Source: Exiguobacterium aurantiacum DSM 6208 (GTDB lineage: Bacteria > Bacillota > Bacilli > Exiguobacteriales > Exiguobacteriaceae). From it: DNA of 64,000 nucleotides. The notes beneath the pieces were generated by a model, which made no database searches, was not told the DNA's origin, and saw nothing but the letters and a program-made list of their open reading frames with translations. Positions 1 through 8,651 of this stretch are shown piece by piece (the first letter of the stretch is position 1; each line of letters begins with the position of its first letter). The translations under genes and the position numbers were made by a program. The DNA lies in assembly GCF_000702585.1 (NCBI RefSeq), contig NZ_JNIQ01000001.1, positions 1,369,001 to 1,433,000 on the forward strand, in the 5' to 3' direction.

Positions 1-2
1 GG

Positions 3-713
3 ATCATCAACAAGTTCCAACAAGTCGTGCAGAAGATTCGCTACGCAGGTCGCCCAGTCGTCGTCGCACCGTACGGTATGACGCTCGGCGGCGGCACAGA
101 GATCAGCTTGCCGGCAGCCCGCATGCAGACGGCGCTCGAGACGTACATGGGTCTCGTTGAAGTCGGGGTCGGACTTATCCCGGGCGGAGGCGGAAACGTC
201 AATACGTATCGTCGTTTCTTGGAGCAGACGCCGCAATCGATGCAAAACATCGAGAAGGCAGCGCAGCAGACGTTCCAGAACATCGCCATGGCGAAAGTGT
301 CGAAGTCGGCGTACGATGCGAAGACACTCGGTTATCACCGTGCGGTCGACGGCATCTCGATGAACCGCGACCACTTGACGTTCGATGCGAAACAGACGGT
401 GCTCGGACTAGCCGACGGCTACACGGCACCGGTACGTGAGAAGTTACCAGTCGTCGGTCAGACGGGGAAAGCGACGCTCGAACTTGCGGCGTACGAGATG
501 TTCTATGGTGGCTACATTTCAGAGCATGACTTGAAGATCGCGAAGAAACTCGCCCACGTCATCAGCGGCGGTGATTTGGCGTACGGCACGATGGTCGACG
601 AGCAATACTTCCTCGACATCGAGCGCGAGGCGTTCTTAAGCCTCATCGGAGAACCAAAATCGCAGCAACGGATGCAACATATGCTCGTCAAAGGCAAGCC
701 ACTTCGGAACTGA
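3..713 (+). CDS. fadN: FadN, 3-hydroxyacyl-CoA dehydrogenase/enoyl-CoA hydratase, C-terminal part
   Basis: The reading frame is open from the first bases of the window, so this is the 3' end (236 residues) of a larger gene; the B. subtilis homologue has about 790 residues. The visible part is the crotonase module: an oxyanion-loop GGGTE and the segment [15 protein letters not shown], which carries a Glu typical of enoyl-CoA hydratases. The dehydrogenase module would lie upstream of the window. It hydrates enoyl-CoA and oxidises 3-hydroxyacyl-CoA in fatty-acid beta-oxidation. It ends 19 bp before fadA and is evidently the first visible gene of a fadN-fadA-fadE operon. Confidence 0.9.
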   Translation: MINKFQQVVQKIRYAGRPVVVAPYGMTLGGGTEISLPAARMQTALETYMGLVEVGVGLIPGGGGNVNTYRRFLEQTPQSMQNIEKAAQQTFQNIAMAKVSKSAYDAKTLGYHRAVDGISMNRDHLTFDAKQTVLGLADGYTAPVREKLPVVGQTGKATLELAAYEMFYGGYISEHDLKIAKKLAHVISGGDLAYGTMVDEQYFLDIEREAFLSLIGEPKSQQRMQHMLVKGKPLRN

Positions 714-732
714 TAAAAGGGGGATTTCACAG

Positions 733-1905
733 ATGAGGGAAGCAGTCATCGTGGCCGGCGCACGGACGCCGGTCGGAAAAGCAAAACGGGGATCGTTCCG
801 AAACGTTCGCTCGGACGAACTTGCCGGACATGCGATTAAAGCGACGCTCGAACGGGCCGGCTACAACGGCCCAATCGACGACGTCATTATGGGATGTGCG
901 ATGCCGGAAGCAGAGCAAGGGATGAACATCGCCCGTTATGCGGCCGTTCGCGGCGGATTGTCCCACGAAGTACCAGCCATCACAATCAATCGCTACTGTT
1001 CGTCGGGCTTACAAGCAATCGCCGACGCGGCAGCGAAAATTATGATCGGCCAAGCGACGGCGGTCATCGCCGGCGGCATGGAATCGATGAGCCTCGTGCC
1101 GATGGGCGGGCACGTCATCCGTCCGAACCCGACAATTATGGAGACGGCACCTGAGTACTACATGAGCATGGGCCATACGGCAGAACGAGTCGCGGCCGAG
1201 TACAACATCTCGCGGGAAGACCAAGACCGGTTCGCCATCGACAGCCATCAAAAAGCGGCGGCCGCGATCGCCGGCGGCAAATTCGAAGAAGAGATCGTCC
1301 CGGTGACGGTCATCGAGCACGTGCTCGGAGAAGACGGCAAAGTCGCGGAACGTGAAGTCGTCGTCAAACACGACGAAGGCGTCCGCGCCGACTCGACCGT
1401 CGAAGCGCTCGGCAAGCTGCGCCCAGCGTTCAAAATCAAAGGCTCGGTGACGGCGGGGAACGCGTCGCAAGTATCAGACGGAGCTGCGGCCGTGCTCGTC
1501 ATGGAGCGAGAAGAAGCCGAACGCCAAGGCTTGAAGCCGATGGCGAAGTTCCTCTCGTTCGCCGTCGGTGGGGTTCGTCCGGAAGTGATGGGGATCGGTC
1601 CCGTCGTCGCCATCCCGAAAGCGCTCGAGATGGCCGGCGTGAAGCTCGAAGAAGTCGGATTGTTCGAATTGAACGAGGCGTTCGCGAGCCAATCGCTCGG
1701 TGTCATCCGTGAACTCGGGATCGACCCGTCGAAAGTGAACGTGAACGGCGGAGCCATCGCCCTCGGGCACCCGCTCGGTTGTACGGGCGCGAAACTCGCG
1801 GTCTCCATCTTGCATGAGATGAAACGACGCAATGAAAAGTATGGGGTTGTGACGATGTGCATCGGTGGCGGAATGGGTGCTGCTGGCGTCTTCGAATTAC
1901 TATAA
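733..1905 (+). CDS. fadA: Acetyl-CoA C-acyltransferase (3-ketoacyl-CoA thiolase)
   Basis: Thiolase of 390 residues that cleaves 3-ketoacyl-CoA to acetyl-CoA and a shortened acyl-CoA, the last step of beta-oxidation. The nucleophile Cys89 lies in NRYCSSG, His346 in GHPLGCTGA and the second Cys376 in MCIGGGMG, so the catalytic set is complete and the length is normal. A purine-rich ribosome binding site (AAGGGGGA) precedes the ATG. It lies between fadN and fadE with 13-19 bp gaps, as in the B. subtilis operon, so cotranscription is expected. Confidence 0.95.
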   Translation: MREAVIVAGARTPVGKAKRGSFRNVRSDELAGHAIKATLERAGYNGPIDDVIMGCAMPEAEQGMNIARYAAVRGGLSHEVPAITINRYCSSGLQAIADAAAKIMIGQATAVIAGGMESMSLVPMGGHVIRPNPTIMETAPEYYMSMGHTAERVAAEYNISREDQDRFAIDSHQKAAAAIAGGKFEEEIVPVTVIEHVLGEDGKVAEREVVVKHDEGVRADSTVEALGKLRPAFKIKGSVTAGNASQVSDGAAAVLVMEREEAERQGLKPMAKFLSFAVGGVRPEVMGIGPVVAIPKALEMAGVKLEEVGLFELNEAFASQSLGVIRELGIDPSKVNVNGGAIALGHPLGCTGAKLAVSILHEMKRRNEKYGVVTMCIGGGMGAAGVFELL

Positions 1906-1918
1906 GGGGGAATTGACT

Positions 1919-3703
1919 ATGGAACGGACAGAACACGAATTGATTAAAGGCGGTAGCTTCGTTATCGACGCACTCGACGCGGATCGTCTCTTCACACCGG
2001 AAGACTTCTCGGATGAGCATAAGATGATCGGTGACACGACGGCGAGCTTCGTCGACGACCGTGTCATGCCGGTGCTCGGACGTATCGAGAAACACGAGTT
2101 CGATCTTTCGGTCGAATTGTTGAAAGAAGCGGGCGAGCTCGGTCTCCTCGGTGCGGACGTGCCGGAAGAGTACGGCGGCTACCAGCTCGACAAGATCTCA
2201 TCATCGATCATCACGGAACGGTTCGCCAAAGCGCGTTCGTTCGCACTCAGCTATGGTGCGCACGTCGGGATCGGAACGCTTCCAATCGTCTTCTTCGGAA
2301 CAGAAGAGCAAAAGCATAAGTACTTGCCAAAGCTCGCGACCGGTGAATGGATCGCGGCGTACGCCCTCACAGAGCCAGGCTCAGGGTCGGACGCGCTCGG
2401 TGCGAAATCGACGGCCGTCTTGAACGAGGCCGGCACGCATTACGTGTTGAACGGTGAGAAGCAATGGATCACGAACGCTGGTTTCGCGAACGTCTTCGTC
2501 GTCTACGCGAAAATCGACGGCGATAAGTTCAGCGCCTTCATCGTCGAGCGTGACTACAACGGTGTCTCGACAGGTGCCGAAGAACAGAAGATGGGTATCA
2601 AAGGGTCATCGACACGGACGCTCATCCTAGAAGACGTCGAAGTCCCAGTCGACAACCTCCTCGGAGAAATCGGTAAAGGACACGTCATCGCCTTCAACAT
2701 CTTGAACGTCGGTCGTTACAAACTCGCCGTCGGCGCGGTCGGTTCATCGAAACGCGCGTTCGATCTCTCGGTCCAGTATGCGAACGAGCGCAAACAGTTC
2801 AAGACGCCGATCAGTCAGTTCCCGCTCATCCAAGAAAAATTAGCGACGATGGCGGCGAACATTTACGCGATGGAGAGCTCGGTGTACCGGACGGGCGGTC
2901 TGTTCCAAGACAGCCTCGACGCCCTCGGCGACGACAACATGCGTGACGGCTCGAAAGTCGCCCAAGCGATCGCCGAGTACGCGATCGAGTGCTCGCTCAA
3001 CAAAGTGTTCGCCTCGGAGACGTTCGACTACGTCGTCGACGAAGCGGTCCAAATCCACGGCGGTTACGGCTTCATGACCGAGTACGAGGTCGAAAACTTG
3101 TACCGGGACTCGCGCATCAACCGCATCTTCGAAGGAACGAACGAGATCAACCGGTTGATCGTGCCGGGCACGCTTCTGAAGAAAGCGATGAAAGGCGATT
3201 TGCCGCTCCTCGCGGAAGCGCAAAAACTTCAAAAAGAGCTCATGAGCTACATGCCGCAAGAACTTGACGGTTCTCCGCTCGCTCGTGAGAAGATGCTTCT
3301 ATCGAACATGAAGAAAATCAACTTGATGGTCGCCGGCACGGCGGTCCAGAAATATCAGCAAAACCTGCAGAACGAGCAAGAGATTCTCGCGAAGCTCGCC
3401 GACATCATCAGCGCCATCTATGCGCTCGAGGCGGCGATCGCCCGGACGGACAAAGCGATCGGCCGTACCGGTGAAGAGAAGAACGCCCAAAAAGTCCGCT
3501 ACACGGAAATCTTCGCCGAGCAAGTGTTCAAGCAAGTCGAACTCATGGCGAAAGAAGTGTTGTACGCGGCGGCATCAGGCGACGAGCAACGTATGCTTCT
3601 CTCAGCGATGAAGAAGTTCAGCCGCTATCAGCCGATCAATGTCATCGGCACGAAGCGCGAAGTCGCAGCGAGCTTGATCAAAGCGAACAAGTTCATCGTA
3701 TAA
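1919..3703 (+). CDS. fadE: Long-form acyl-CoA dehydrogenase
   Basis: Flavoprotein of 594 residues catalysing the first oxidation of beta-oxidation. The N-terminal, central beta and C-terminal helical domains are recognisable (TEPGSGSDA, the flavin-contacting [11 protein letters not shown], the catalytic-Glu region [11 protein letters not shown]), followed by the extra C-terminal helical extension of FadE/YusJ-type enzymes. The ATG at 1919 is preferred over an in-frame upstream start because AAGGGGGAA lies directly before it and the upstream codons overlap fadA. It is the last gene of the operon; its terminator begins about 7 bp after the stop and is split by an insertion sequence. Confidence 0.94.
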   Translation: MERTEHELIKGGSFVIDALDADRLFTPEDFSDEHKMIGDTTASFVDDRVMPVLGRIEKHEFDLSVELLKEAGELGLLGADVPEEYGGYQLDKISSSIITERFAKARSFALSYGAHVGIGTLPIVFFGTEEQKHKYLPKLATGEWIAAYALTEPGSGSDALGAKSTAVLNEAGTHYVLNGEKQWITNAGFANVFVVYAKIDGDKFSAFIVERDYNGVSTGAEEQKMGIKGSSTRTLILEDVEVPVDNLLGEIGKGHVIAFNILNVGRYKLAVGAVGSSKRAFDLSVQYANERKQFKTPISQFPLIQEKLATMAANIYAMESSVYRTGGLFQDSLDALGDDNMRDGSKVAQAIAEYAIECSLNKVFASETFDYVVDEAVQIHGGYGFMTEYEVENLYRDSRINRIFEGTNEINRLIVPGTLLKKAMKGDLPLLAEAQKLQKELMSYMPQELDGSPLAREKMLLSNMKKINLMVAGTAVQKYQQNLQNEQEILAKLADIISAIYALEAAIARTDKAIGRTGEEKNAQKVRYTEIFAEQVFKQVELMAKEVLYAAASGDEQRMLLSAMKKFSRYQPINVIGTKREVAASLIKANKFIV

Positions 3704-3731
3704 GAAGAGAGAAAGGGTCGGCCGGATGATA

Positions 3732-3761
3732 TGCTCCCCAATAGGTAGACAGATGAAATAA
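3732..3761 (+). repeat. Left terminal inverted repeat of the IS3-family element
   Basis: Starts TGCTCCCC and contains GTAGACAG; it pairs with 5377-5406 at 22 of 30 positions. Confidence 0.9.
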
Positions 3762-3794
3762 CAAATCTGTTTATCTGATTGGGGAGTGTTTTTT

Positions 3795-4469
3795 ATGGCG
3801 AGAAGTCGGCATTCAATCGAACAAAAACTGAGTGCACTACGGATGATGGAAGAAGAAACATATACGTGGAAGGAAATCGAGGAGGCCCATGACGTCTCTG
3901 AGCATACCCTCCGGGTGTGGAAAGTGAAATTCGAGACCGGCGGAATCGACGCCTTGAAGGAGTCGAGGACATGGAAACTGTACACAAAGGAACAGAAAAT
4001 AGCGGCCGTACGTGACTATCTCGATGGGGTCACCATGGTGGAAGTCCTCTCCAGACATCAAATCAGTAGTCGTTCGGTTCTATATCGGTGGATCAAGAAG
4101 TATACTAGTCATAGCGAGTTAACAGATTCGAGAAAAGGGATGGATCGAGCTATGACAAAAGGGAGAAAGACCACATTCGAGGAACGCATGGAGATCGTCA
4201 GGTATTGCCTGGACAATGGACGGAACTATCAACAGACGGCCGAGATATTCGCCCTGTCGTACCACCAGGTCTACGGCTGGACGAAAAAATATGACGCCGA
4301 CGGCGTGCACGGGCTCGAGGACCGGCGCGGACGGACGAAGCAAGAAGAGGAACTGACCAACGAAGAGAAGCTCGAACGTCGCATCCAACAGATCGAGCGG
4401 GAGAACGAGCGCCTGCGGGCCGAGAACCTGTTCCTAAAAAAGTTAGAGGAGATCGAGAGGAGAGGTTGA
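3795..4469 (+). CDS. IS3-family transposase OrfA (DNA-binding subunit)
   Basis: Protein of 224 residues with two helix-turn-helix modules. The first is around residues 8-50 (WKEIEEAHDVSEHTLRVWK) and the second around 125-165 (YQQTAEIFALSYHQVYGWTKKY). A Leu/Glu-rich helix with leucine-zipper character follows (LERRIQQIERENERLRAEN). This is the IS150-type OrfA that binds the terminal repeats. The start at 3795 is preferred to the upstream in-frame codon. Its end overlaps OrfB by 4 bp, and an AAAAAAG heptamer near the end should yield an OrfAB fusion. Confidence 0.92.
   Translation: MARSRHSIEQKLSALRMMEEETYTWKEIEEAHDVSEHTLRVWKVKFETGGIDALKESRTWKLYTKEQKIAAVRDYLDGVTMVEVLSRHQISSRSVLYRWIKKYTSHSELTDSRKGMDRAMTKGRKTTFEERMEIVRYCLDNGRNYQQTAEIFALSYHQVYGWTKKYDADGVHGLEDRRGRTKQEEELTNEEKLERRIQQIERENERLRAENLFLKKLEEIERRG
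4436..4442 (+). other. Programmed -1 frameshift heptamer in the IS3 element
   Basis: A_AAA_AAG in the OrfA frame. Slippage by -1 continues without a stop through position 4466 into the OrfB frame, giving OrfAB. This is the standard frameshift signal of IS3-family elements. Confidence 0.85.
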
Positions 4470-5365
4470 TCAGCCAAATCCGGCTACAATTACGTTACAT
4501 GGCGATCGAGGAAATGTCGACGACCGACACGTTCCCGGTCGTGCTCCTGTGTGAAATCGCGCAGGTCTCACGGGCCGCCTACTACAAATGGTTGAAGCGT
4601 ACCGTCTCGGTACGCGAGGAGGAGAACTTGGGCTTACTGGAGGACATCCGTCTCCTCTATGACCAGGTGAACGGGACCTACGGCTATCGACGGCTCACCA
4701 TGACAATCAACCGCAGACGACGTCAACATGGCCTGCCGGCATACAATGAGAAGCGGATCTATCGTCTCATGCGCATCCATGAGATCCGTTCGGTCATCCG
4801 CCAGAAACGAAAGCGGCATAAGAAATCGTCACCGCAACATGTGGCCGAGAACCTGATGAACCGGGAATTCAGCGCGTCCCGACCGGACGAGAAGTGGTGC
4901 ACCGACGTCACCGAGTTCAAATATGGCGCCGGGAAGAAGGCGTATCTGAGCGCGATCATCGACCTCTATGACGGCTCGATCGTCGCCTATCGCATCGGGA
5001 AATCCAACAACAACGCGCTCGTCTTCCAGACGATGATCCCAGCCATCGCGGGGCTCCGTTCAGGAGCGAGTCCGATGATCCATAGCGACCGAGGGTTCCA
5101 ATATACCTCGAGAGGGTTCAAACGCATGGTGGAAGACGCGGGGCTGACCCACAGCATGTCCCGGGTCGGACGTTGTCTCGACAACGCCCCGATTGAGGGT
5201 TTTTGGGGTACCCTGAAAGTCGAGATGTACTATTTGCGTGAGTTCCAGGCCTACAGCGAACTCACATCAGCCATCGAGGCCTACATATCGTTCTACAACC
5301 ATGATCGTTTCCAGAAACGACTAAACGGCTTGAGCCCTGTCGAATACAGGACTCAAGCCGCCTAG
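4466..5365 (+). CDS. IS3-family transposase OrfB (DDE integrase domain)
   Basis: Protein of 299 residues with an N-terminal helical region (HTH_21-like, LYDQVNGTYGYRRL) and an integrase core. The catalytic triad is visible: Asp in WCTDVTEF, Asp in HSDRGFQYTS, then exactly 35 residues to Glu in APIEGFWGTLK, the D35E spacing of IS3 and retroviral integrases. A TTG start overlaps the OrfA stop (TTGA), so it may also be translated separately, but the functional product is expected to be the frameshifted OrfAB. It appears complete. Confidence 0.94.
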   Translation: MISQIRLQLRYMAIEEMSTTDTFPVVLLCEIAQVSRAAYYKWLKRTVSVREEENLGLLEDIRLLYDQVNGTYGYRRLTMTINRRRRQHGLPAYNEKRIYRLMRIHEIRSVIRQKRKRHKKSSPQHVAENLMNREFSASRPDEKWCTDVTEFKYGAGKKAYLSAIIDLYDGSIVAYRIGKSNNNALVFQTMIPAIAGLRSGASPMIHSDRGFQYTSRGFKRMVEDAGLTHSMSRVGRCLDNAPIEGFWGTLKVEMYYLREFQAYSELTSAIEAYISFYNHDRFQKRLNGLSPVEYRTQAA

Positions 5366-5376
5366 GCTGGTTTTCA

Positions 5377-5406
5377 TTATTTGCCCTGTCTACTTGACAG
5401 GGAGCA
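5377..5406 (-). repeat. Right terminal inverted repeat of the IS3-family element
   Basis: Ends in GGGAGCA; the reverse complement matches the left end. Confidence 0.9.
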
Positions 5407-5476
5407 GTTCAGGACGCGGTCGGCTCTTTCTTTTTTGTGACAGGACCTCGTACAATGGATGAAGGAGGGGATATGA

Positions 5477-6205
5477 ATGAAACGAGATGACTTGCTAGAA
5501 CGGATGGATGCGATTGGCCGTTCCGTGGCAGAGTATGAGGGCACGCTCATGCTCATTGCACTCGGCTCGATCGGCCTCGAGACGGACCGGCTCGACGACT
5601 ATTCGGACCTCGACTTCTTTTTAATTGTTGAGGACGGTCAGAAGGCCCGGTTTATCGACCAGTTAGATTGGCTCGAGGTCGAGCCGCTTGCCTACCAGTT
5701 CCAGAACACGAAAGACGGACATAAGGTCATGTATGCGGACGGGATTTATGCCGAGTTCGCTGTGTTCGACTTGCCTGAGATGCCTTCTATCGCTTACACA
5801 CCGGGGCGAATCGTCTGGAAACGTGACGAAGCGCTCGAAGCGTTTGCCACGCCAAAAATCATCACACAGGCTGCTGGCGCCGCTTATTGCTATGAAGAGG
5901 CGCTGACGAACCTATATGTCGGCCTGCTCCGCGAGCGGCGGGGCGAGCGGCTCGCAGGATTCGAGCTCATCCAAGTGTCGGCCGTCAACAACGTGTTGAA
6001 AGCACACGGGGAGACGAGTGACCCGTTCAATCCGACCCGGCGCGTCGAAGTTCAACATCCGGAGATGATTGCGTTTCTCGAGCAAGGGGTACTTGGATAT
6101 GGACGTTCCGTCGAGGCGGCTGCCGCCATCCTCGCCTACATCGAAGAACGCCACCCCGTCAACGCGACGCTGAAACGGGAAATCGAACGTTTGCTTCGGA
6201 CGTGA
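5477..6205 (+). CDS. Nucleotidyltransferase-fold protein (lincosamide/aminoglycoside nucleotidyltransferase-like)
   Basis: Protein of 242 residues. Residues 28-48 contain the polymerase-beta-type signature: Gly30-Ser31, then Asp44 and Asp46 in YSDLDFF. It therefore probably transfers a nucleotidyl group to a small molecule or protein. The C-terminal two thirds is helical (EALTNLYVGLLRERRGERLAGFELIQ), an arrangement seen in lincosamide nucleotidyltransferases. The substrate cannot be read from the sequence, and a resistance role is only a possibility. It lies between the IS and yusI, where B. subtilis has no such gene. Confidence 0.65.
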   Translation: MKRDDLLERMDAIGRSVAEYEGTLMLIALGSIGLETDRLDDYSDLDFFLIVEDGQKARFIDQLDWLEVEPLAYQFQNTKDGHKVMYADGIYAEFAVFDLPEMPSIAYTPGRIVWKRDEALEAFATPKIITQAAGAAYCYEEALTNLYVGLLRERRGERLAGFELIQVSAVNNVLKAHGETSDPFNPTRRVEVQHPEMIAFLEQGVLGYGRSVEAAAAILAYIEERHPVNATLKREIERLLRT

Positions 6206-6250
6206 TACCGAGAAACGAGATATGCTACATTAACAGAAGAGGTGATGAAC

Positions 6251-6604
6251 ATGGTGACAATATACGGCTATCCGCCGTGCAGCACGTGCAAGAAGGCAGA
6301 GAAATGGTTGAAGGAGAACGGCATCGACTATACATACGTCCATATCGTCGAGGCGACGCCGGCGAAAGAAGAGTTGGCCGAACTGTGGAAGCAGTCAGGC
6401 CTGCCGCTCAAAAAGTTCTTCAACACGAGCGGGCAAGTGTATCGGAATGAAGGCATAAAAGACAAACTGCCAAACTTGTCAGAAGACGAACAACTCGACC
6501 TCCTCGCTAGCAATGGTATGCTTTTAAAGCGTCCGATCGTGACGGACGGGGAAAAATCGACGGTCGGTTTTTCAGAAAAGTCGTTTACAGACGTTTGGGG
6601 CTAA
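6251..6604 (+). CDS. yusI: ArsC/Spx-family protein YusI
   Basis: Protein of 117 residues with a thioredoxin-like ArsC fold and a Cys10-x-x-Cys13 motif (PPCSTCKK) near the N-terminus, followed by the family's Lys-Pro region (LKRPIVTDG). Homologues are annotated as arsenate-reductase-like, but arsenate reduction is not established for YusI. Spx and MgsR in the same superfamily bind RNA polymerase; nothing here shows that. The ATG at 6251 fits the AGAGGTG binding site. It sits between fadE and gcvH as in B. subtilis. Confidence 0.82.
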   Translation: MVTIYGYPPCSTCKKAEKWLKENGIDYTYVHIVEATPAKEELAELWKQSGLPLKKFFNTSGQVYRNEGIKDKLPNLSEDEQLDLLASNGMLLKRPIVTDGEKSTVGFSEKSFTDVWG

Positions 6605-6652
6605 GTGCTATAATACACGTGTGAGTCTAATTTATTTGAGGGGGAAGTTAGG

Positions 6653-7036
6653 ATGAGCAAAGTACCTGCCAATTTACGTTATTCAAAAGAACACGAATGG
6701 GTTGAAGTGAACGGAAGTGTGGCCCGCATCGGGATCACAGATTTCGCACAAAGCGAACTCGGGGACATCGTGTTCGTCGAACTTCCTGAAATCGGGGGCA
6801 CGATCCTAATCGATGAGCCGTTCGGATCGGTCGAGTCGGTCAAGACGGTCTCAGAGCTTTACGCACCAATCTCTGGGAAAATCACAGCGGTGAACGAATC
6901 ACTCGCCGATTCACCAGAACTCGTCAACGAAGCACCGTTCGAAGGCGCTTGGATGATTGAAGTCGAATTGAATGACGCATCAGACGTCGACAAGCTCATG
7001 TCGGCCGAAGAATATGAAGCGATGATTCAAGGCTAA
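6653..7036 (+). CDS. gcvH: Glycine cleavage system H protein
   Basis: Protein of 127 residues. Lys64 in [14 protein letters not shown] is the lipoylation site that carries the aminomethyl group between the P, T and L proteins. In Gram-positives GcvH is also the entry point for lipoate relay to other dehydrogenases. Length and fold signature are normal. A TATAAT hexamer at about 6610 lies at the end of yusI and is probably its own -10 box; GAGGGGGAAG precedes the ATG. No gcvP or gcvT is adjacent. Confidence 0.96.
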   Translation: MSKVPANLRYSKEHEWVEVNGSVARIGITDFAQSELGDIVFVELPEIGGTILIDEPFGSVESVKTVSELYAPISGKITAVNESLADSPELVNEAPFEGAWMIEVELNDASDVDKLMSAEEYEAMIQG

Positions 7037-7038
7037 AC

Positions 7039-7073
7039 AAAACCCGGTTTCTCTTCACGAGAAGCCGGGTTTT
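7039..7073. terminator. Bidirectional terminator between gcvH and the PfoR-like gene
   Basis: Stem CCCGG(T)TTCTC with GAGAA(G)CCGGG around a 5-nt loop, with A residues before and T residues after it. It serves both convergent genes. Confidence 0.85.
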
Positions 7074-7078
7074 ATCGT

Positions 7079-8131
7079 TCATTCGAAATCGAGGCGATAA
7101 TGTTCCGGGCGGATGAGCGGCGTCCGGTTGAACAATTTGAAGAAGAAGACACCGAGCGCGATCGGGATGAGACCGAACAAGACGATGACGAGCAAGACGT
7201 TGAAGAGCGCGAAGCCGCCTGGCATCAAGTGCAACGCGTTGATCGGTCCGATGAGCCCCGAGACACCGAACCCGGCACTGATCGGGGTGCCTTCAATGCG
7301 GAGGATACCGGCGAGCGCTCCGAGGATGGCCGCGTTCGCGAGCACCGGCAGCATCATGATGGGACGACGGATGAAGTTCGCCATCTGGATTTTCGGTGAC
7401 CCGAGGAAGTGGGCGATCGACGTGCCGGTCGCATTCATCTGCCATCCGGCGATGGCGAGCCCGAAACCGGCCGCGACGACACCGAGGTTGGCTGCGCCGG
7501 CCGCGACGCCGGATAGACTGATCGCCGTCGCGATCCCGACCGTCGAGATCGGGGAGACGATGATGAGTGAGAACGCCATCGCGATCAAGATACCCATGAC
7601 GACCGGTTGGAGTTCGGTCATCGTCATGATGATCGTCCCGACGTACGTCGTGATCTGTGAGATGTACGTGAGCAGGAACGAGCCGATGCCTCCGGCGACG
7701 ACGATGACCGTCATCGGCAAGACGAGTACCGTGTATGTCTTCAAGCGCGGTGCGAGCTGCATGACGAGATACGTCGCAAGCGCTGCCGTGACACCGGCTG
7801 TGATGACGTCACCGATACCAGCCATGAGGAAGGCTCCTTCTTCGATGCGGATGGCGCCACTGCCGACGTGTGTCGCGATCCCGATCGTTCCGGCCTCGAG
7901 CGCCGTGCGTCCGAACTGCATGGCGACGGCGACACCGATGATGACGGGGAGAAGGCGCATCGCAATCGTCGTCGCGTCTAAGATGAACTGAAGCGACGGA
8001 AAATACGGCAAGATGGCTTTCGTCAATTCACCGAGCAATGCGCTCGGAATGAGGGCGATCAAAATGGCAAGGCTGAGTCCGTTCAATACGTTCATCAAAA
8101 ACTGTTTTCCGGTAAGTCGTTCTTCCGTCAT
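7079..8131 (-). CDS. PfoR-like PTS-IIC-type membrane protein
   Basis: Integral membrane protein of 350 residues with about nine or ten hydrophobic segments. It resembles the PTS_EIIC_2 family (PfoR of Clostridium perfringens and staphylococcal homologues), with Gly-rich segments such as GTIGIATHVGSGAIR and GFGLAIAGWQMNATGTS. No EIIA, EIIB or regulator gene is adjacent, so substrate and PTS coupling are unknown. It is divergent from the thioredoxin-like gene and interrupts the otherwise conserved yusE-gcvH order. The ATG follows a good purine-rich site on the minus strand. Confidence 0.7.
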   Translation of the reverse strand: MTEERLTGKQFLMNVLNGLSLAILIALIPSALLGELTKAILPYFPSLQFILDATTIAMRLLPVIIGVAVAMQFGRTALEAGTIGIATHVGSGAIRIEEGAFLMAGIGDVITAGVTAALATYLVMQLAPRLKTYTVLVLPMTVIVVAGGIGSFLLTYISQITTYVGTIIMTMTELQPVVMGILIAMAFSLIIVSPISTVGIATAISLSGVAAGAANLGVVAAGFGLAIAGWQMNATGTSIAHFLGSPKIQMANFIRRPIMMLPVLANAAILGALAGILRIEGTPISAGFGVSGLIGPINALHLMPGGFALFNVLLVIVLFGLIPIALGVFFFKLFNRTPLIRPEHYRLDFE

Positions 8132-8316
8132 GTCTTCTTCACCTATCCTTCTCTTTTACTGTTATGTACAAAAGCATTAAAGTTATTGACCATACTATGC
8201 CTCTTTCGGGCGCACGTCAACCAGAAAAATGGAAGTATTCAGAATTTTTTTCAAAACGAGCACAACTTTTGAATGTCTGGCCGAAGCTTTTTATAATCAG
8301 TAGAGAGGTGAGAAAA

Positions 8317-8574
8317 ATGATTACAGACGGATTGTTATATATATACGCCCCGATGTGTGGAACATGCGCCGTGGCCGAGCGGATGCTCGCGGTCGTCGAG
8401 GCGGTCGACCCGACACTCGAGATTGAAAAGCACGATGCCAACTTTATCCCGAACGAGTTAGAAGCGTACCAAGTGATGAGTGTACCGGCGCTGTTGAAGC
8501 TTGAAGACGGCCAAGTCCGAGACCGATTGTACGCGTTTCAAAACGTGCAGCACGTCCTATCTTTCGTCAAGTAA
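8317..8574 (+). CDS. Small thioredoxin-like protein (YusE-like)
   Basis: Protein of 85 residues with a redox motif Cys14-Gly-Thr-Cys17 (YAPMCGTC) after the first beta strand and a cis-Pro region (MSVPALLKL), so a minimal thioredoxin fold. The ATG at 8317 is chosen because GAGAGGTG lies 7-8 bp upstream; an in-frame upstream extension has no such site. Its position between gcvH and metNPQ corresponds to YusE in B. subtilis. Its partner is unknown. Confidence 0.78.
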   Translation: MITDGLLYIYAPMCGTCAVAERMLAVVEAVDPTLEIEKHDANFIPNELEAYQVMSVPALLKLEDGQVRDRLYAFQNVQHVLSFVK

Positions 8575-8615
8575 GATGGGAACATTAGAATAATCTGAAA
8601 ATTTTAAATAATCAG

Positions 8616-8645
8616 TTGACACAGAAAGTTCACGAATGGTATATT
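8616..8645 (+). promoter_or_regulatory. Sigma-A promoter of the structured RNA gene
   Basis: TTGACA at 8616-8621 and TATATT at 8640-8645 with an 18-bp spacer; transcription would start near 8652. Confidence 0.75.
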
Positions 8646-8651
8646 CATTAC

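Larger units (their letters stand above)
3732..5406 (+). mobile_element. IS3-family (IS150-type) insertion sequence, 1675 bp
   Basis: A complete element bounded by 30-bp imperfect inverted repeats starting TGCTCCC and containing GTAGACAG and AAATAA in both (22 of 30 positions match). It carries two overlapping ORFs joined by a slippery heptamer, the usual IS3 organisation. No 3- or 4-bp target duplication is visible: ATA lies on the left and GTT on the right. Either the duplication decayed or the flanks were exchanged by recombination. Both ORFs are intact, so the copy may be active. Confidence 0.93.
3710..5437 (+). terminator. fadNAE intrinsic terminator split by an IS element
   Basis: The 14 bases 3710-3723 (AGAAAGGGTCGGCC) can pair with 5418-5431 (GGTCGGCTCTTTCT): 14 pairs, three of them G:U. 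A run of T follows the second arm. The two arms now lie on either side of the IS at 3732-5406, so the ancestral hairpin is inferred to be the fadNAE terminator interrupted in its loop. Confidence 0.75.

Noticed and set aside
1248-1862. Long minus-strand open frames opposite fadA
   Set aside because: No binding sites or protein-like patterns; explained by codon bias of fadA.
3728-5410. Target-site duplication of the IS3-family element
   Set aside because: The 3 and 4 bases on each side differ (ATA against GTT); none can be claimed.
7113-7991. Open frame of 292 codons opposite the PfoR-like gene
   Set aside because: It is antisense to a convincing membrane protein, and its residue composition is that of a shadow frame in GC-rich DNA.
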